A stretch of DNA of 64,000 bases from Norana najaformis (taxonomy: Eukaryota; Annelida; Clitellata; Crassiclitellata; Hormogastridae), in the NCBI GenBank assembly GCA_964023275.1, contig OZ029917.1:19582488-19646487 (forward strand), in the 5' to 3' direction. The position numbers and the translations under genes were made by a program. The notes below the pieces were generated by a model. It saw only the letters and a program-made list of their open reading frames with translations, did no database searches and was not told the origin of the DNA. Shown one piece after another: positions 62,201-64,000 of this stretch; within the stretch, counting starts at the first letter, position 1; every line of letters begins with the position of its first letter.

Positions 62201-63654
62201 GGTCAGGGAAGACTGTTTATAGAACATGTGCTGCCAGTGATTCTGTATTTCTAATATCTAAAAGTCAGTTTGTGTGTCATGTAAACAGGCAGTTTGTGTT
62301 GTAGTTAACACTGCCTGTACAGTTTGTCAACCACAAGTCATTGGATTGACAAATACATTTTGTTTTGTGTAACTCAGCTGAGTTTACAAATTTGCTGTTT
62401 ACCTAAGTGTGCATCTTTATTTGGATCAGTAGGTAGCCATGTGTGCAGTCCTCTTTAGAGGTTCTAAAAACTGCTGTCTAGATCAGTGCATTGCTACTGA
62501 CTACTGTACATACAAACATCCATGTATACAATATAACAGTTATGTTTTACTATACTTTAAATCGTATGTCACAGATGCAAGCTGTTATTACGTATGCTAG
62601 TTATGGTTTTCAAATTAACTGGTTTCCTTTTACAATTAATTTTTAGGTCATTACCTTCCAAAATAAATCTGCTAAAGTGTGAAACTCCTGTTTAGGTGTG
62701 ACATGGCCAGACATGCATCGCCTGGCAGAGAGGGTCATACTTCAGGACCTCAAGGCTGGTGGTCTGCTTCAAGGTGATGTTGATGAGATGATGAAGGTTC
62801 ACCTGGGTGCAGTCTTCATGCCACATGGTCTTGGTCACCTCATGGGGCTCGATGTTCATGATGTTGGCGGGTTTCCAGAAGTAGGTTTCTGCACTCATAG
62901 GTAGCTCATTTCAAGGCTTGAAGTACCATAAACAAGAATCGTTCCTTGTGAGACGAGTTAGAAATTTTAAGTGTTGGTGTTTTATTTGAAAACTTTCAGG
63001 GTTGTGCAAAACCATTTTGCTTCTGCTGCTTTTTTTGATCTGCCTGGACTTTGAAAAGTTTTTGGATGAATCTGTGGATTTATTGCTGCATTGAATTAGC
63101 CACCAATTGTCAGAAACATTCTACTGATATCATCTGATATCCTAGTGATTATGACATTGTCAAGCCTGGAGTGTATTCTGCTCTTCACTGGAAAATTGCA
63201 TTTTCAGTCTTGTAATCATGAGGCTAGTCAGAACGGAATGATTGAGAGTTTTGTATCTATTGGAATGCTTGATTTTGGCCGTCTGTCAATTGTCAACTGA
63301 GCACAAGTCTGAGTGCATAATCAGGGCTTCTGAATGTGGCTTACTTGAACTTCTGGGTTTGGCAAGCATCACCATTCTTCATCTTCAGTGAACTAGGCAC
63401 TTCAAATGTGGCACTAGATATATGTACTGAATCTGGTCATTAAGGTTTTGTCAGTGAAACTTCATTAAAACGGACTTAGAATAGAATCTGGATTAGGAAT
63501 AATTGGATGATGATTTCAGGACTAGCTTTGATGATTTGTTTGATAGGGAGTGCTTCGTCTCAGTGAACCAGGAGTAAAAAGCCTTCGGACAACCAGGACA
63601 CTTGAGGAGCGTATGGTGCTGACTATTGAACCCGGCTGTTACTTCATTAACCCA
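50259..63654 (+). CDS. PEPD: PEPD, prolidase (Xaa-Pro dipeptidase), C-terminus outside window
   Basis: Fourteen exons join in frame to 421 codons: 50259-50278, 53420-53603, 54101-54228, 55012-55075, 56421-56468, 58740-58801, 59269-59313, 59612-59687, 60147-60193, 60772-60840, 61675-61752, 62053-62201, 62696-62880, 63547-63654. All junctions are GT..AG. Prolidase is a cytosolic, manganese-dependent homodimer that splits dipeptides with C-terminal proline or hydroxyproline, the last step of collagen turnover. The N-terminal aminopeptidase-P-like half contains [13 protein letters not shown] and the pita-bread half the metal site. Ligands Asp277 (FDMGGEYYC), Asp288 (SDITC), His371 (HGLGH) and Glu413 (TIEPG) are present, each one residue later than in human. 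The fifth ligand (human Glu452) lies in the missing C-terminal part of roughly 70 residues. A reverse CCAAT-type word (gattgg) lies about 130 bp upstream of the start. Confidence 0.96.
50362..50935 (+). mobile_element. LINE-A C-terminus and tail start, in PEPD intron 1
   Basis: It runs from RT end words (tcacttcactggcttaaaat) through aattacgacaattatctgac and ccctttctgcctaatgattt, stopping inside the tail before the stem-loop is complete. Confidence 0.85.
52265..52450 (+). mobile_element. tRNA-derived SINE, copy 1 of a close pair
   Basis: Box A-like tcctagtggttagctggact and box B-like caagtccaaatccccaccag are followed by the family tail acactgtcaatgggaggata. Confidence 0.75.
52505..52720 (+). 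mobile_element. tRNA-derived SINE, copy 2 of a close pair
   Basis: Box A-like tctagtggttagcatgtttt and box B-like gggttcaaatccccaccagg; the tail is acactttcagtgggaagaat. A reversed tail of the same family (tccccac-type, ccttatcctcccactgagag) lies at 52108-52135. Confidence 0.75.
53420..53603 (+). CDS. PEPD: PEPD exon 2
   Basis: The acceptor is ttcttttag and the donor cag|gtgcgt. It encodes about residues 7-68: [20 protein letters not shown] through [13 protein letters not shown]. Confidence 0.95.
54101..54228 (+). CDS. PEPD: PEPD exon 3
   Basis: The acceptor is tgtgtag and the donor gtaagt. It encodes [20 protein letters not shown] through YRIWMG. Confidence 0.95.
54245..54735 (+). mobile_element. 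LINE-B C-terminus and tail, in PEPD intron 3
   Basis: It encodes, across frames, [24 protein letters not shown] and [16 protein letters not shown], then a gcgctttagaagtcattgga tail. It inserted close behind exon 3. Confidence 0.8.
55012..55075 (+). CDS. PEPD: PEPD exon 4
   Basis: The acceptor is ttttgtag and the donor gtaaag. It encodes [20 protein letters not shown] and a Glu. Confidence 0.95.
55076..56420. other. PEPD intron 4
   Basis: No exon or clear repeat was recognised. Confidence 0.5.
56421..56468 (+). CDS. PEPD: PEPD exon 5
   Basis: Sixteen codons, [16 protein letters not shown]; acceptor tttctag, donor gtatgc. Confidence 0.93.
56469..58739. other. PEPD intron 5
   Basis: The largest intron after intron 1. 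AT-rich; I recognise nothing beyond a small direct duplication of ttttatgtttccactg at 58517-58556. Confidence 0.5.
58740..58801 (+). CDS. PEPD: PEPD exon 6
   Basis: The acceptor is tttcacag and the donor gtgagg. It encodes [20 protein letters not shown] and a split Lys. Confidence 0.95.
59269..59313 (+). CDS. PEPD: PEPD exon 7
   Basis: The acceptor is gctttcag and the donor gtgagt. It encodes [14 protein letters not shown] with split codons on both sides. Confidence 0.94.
59612..59687 (+). CDS. PEPD: PEPD exon 8
   Basis: The acceptor is atttgtag and the donor gtagct. It encodes [20 protein letters not shown] and DAHKQ. Confidence 0.95.
60147..60193 (+). CDS. PEPD: PEPD exon 9
   Basis: The acceptor is ttgttag and the donor gtatgt. 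It encodes [15 protein letters not shown]. Confidence 0.95.
60772..60840 (+). CDS. PEPD: PEPD exon 10
   Basis: The acceptor is attgtag and the donor gttagt. It encodes [20 protein letters not shown] and CG. Confidence 0.95.
61165..61404. repeat. 48-bp minisatellite in PEPD intron 10
   Basis: Four near-identical 48-bp units plus a diverged fifth, starting at 61165, 61213, 61261, 61309 and 61357. Each starts aagtttcctaacttccaact. Because 48 is a multiple of three, the plus strand stays open and spells a 16-residue repeat beginning [11 protein letters not shown]. It lies inside an intron of a conserved gene and I do not consider it coding. Confidence 0.96.
61675..61752 (+). CDS. PEPD: PEPD exon 11
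   Basis: The acceptor is gtgtttag and the donor gtaagt. It encodes [20 protein letters not shown] then KWGDM, including His256, the equivalent of human His255. Confidence 0.96.
62053..62201 (+). CDS. PEPD: PEPD exon 12 (first two metal ligands)
   Basis: The acceptor is tatttcag and the donor gtcagg, a weak donor. It encodes [10 protein letters not shown] and [13 protein letters not shown] with Asp277 and Asp288. Confidence 0.96.
62696..62880 (+). CDS. PEPD: PEPD exon 13 (metal-ligand His)
   Basis: The acceptor is ctgtttag and the donor gtaggt. It encodes [11 protein letters not shown] and [20 protein letters not shown], including His367 and His371. Confidence 0.96.
63547..63654 (+). CDS. 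PEPD: PEPD exon 14 (fourth metal ligand)
   Basis: The acceptor is ttgatag and the donor gtgcgt. It encodes [20 protein letters not shown] and [14 protein letters not shown] with Glu413. It ends in phase 0. Confidence 0.95.
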
Positions 63655-64000
63655 GTGCGTTCTTTGCAGTTTAGGATTAATTCAGTGTTTGTTTCTTTGA
63701 TAATGGATAAATTTCTTTCTCCTGGTGTTACACTTCAAGTACTTTACATCATCTTTATTGCCAGTATCATCTTTTTTAATGTCATAAATTATGTGATCAT
63801 TCTGTCACTTCATCTTATTAATAATTTTCTGTGGTTTGTTGTCATTTGTTCGTAATAATCTCAGCTCGGTGTACATCTGAAAACTCGTCACTAAACCTTG
63901 CCGGTCATTTCGTTTTCAATGTGTCGTAAATTTAAAATAAATGTATGAGCTTATGTAAGTAGGCCATTATAAAGTTTAAATTGTGGTTTGCTTAAAATTG
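63655..64000. other. PEPD last visible intron
   Basis: No further exon was seen before the window edge. The remaining C-terminal coding exon or exons must lie to the right. Confidence 0.7.

Overview
The window is AT-rich animal genomic DNA. Genes are split by GT..AG introns, with many decayed non-LTR retrotransposons, tRNA-derived SINEs, MITEs and microsatellites in between. The genes are bilaterian ones. I cannot place the species: marine invertebrate deuterostomes (hemichordate, echinoderm, cephalochordate) and lophotrochozoans are all possible. No bacterial, viral or CRISPR-like content was seen.

Layout. (1) 1-9912, plus strand: the 3' portion of a BCL11A/B (CTIP1/2)-type zinc-finger transcription factor. 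It has one exon at 3685-4089 and a large terminal exon at 7625-9912; the first coding exon was not found. The intron between them holds a decayed partial copy of the 3685-4089 exon. (2) 9913-24326: about 14 kb with no recognisable gene, containing minisatellites, a non-autonomous hAT element with its target-site duplication, and a short LINE stub with a 14-bp target-site duplication. (3) 24327-29510, minus strand: a complete six-exon CNEP1R1 (TMEM188) gene, the regulatory subunit of the nuclear-envelope lipin phosphatase, assembled here from small exons. (4) 30021-31357, plus strand: a two-exon TSSK-family protein kinase, divergent from CNEP1R1 across a 510-bp gap that contains a perfect CRE. 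(5) 31358-35377: a pile of LINE fragments. (6) 35378-40584, plus strand: a complete three-exon PAR6 polarity gene of 344 residues. (7) 40585-50258: intergenic DNA with MITEs and LINE fragments. (8) 50259 to the right edge, plus strand: prolidase (PEPD), with 14 exons and 421 codons in view; the C-terminal exon or exons lie outside the window.

The genes are not an operon and act in unrelated processes: transcription, lipid and nuclear-envelope control, germline kinase signalling, cell polarity and dipeptide turnover. Every intron phase in the four assembled genes (CNEP1R1, TSSK, PAR6, PEPD) closes exactly. The joined lengths agree with those known for vertebrate orthologues (CNEP1R1 123 aa, PAR6 344 aa, PEPD metal ligands offset by one from human), which is the main support for the models.

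The most interesting points are the degenerate zinc-finger exon copy inside BCL11, the abrupt GC/CpG contrast between the two TSSK exons, and a LINE 3'-tail stem-loop whose copies show paired compensatory changes.
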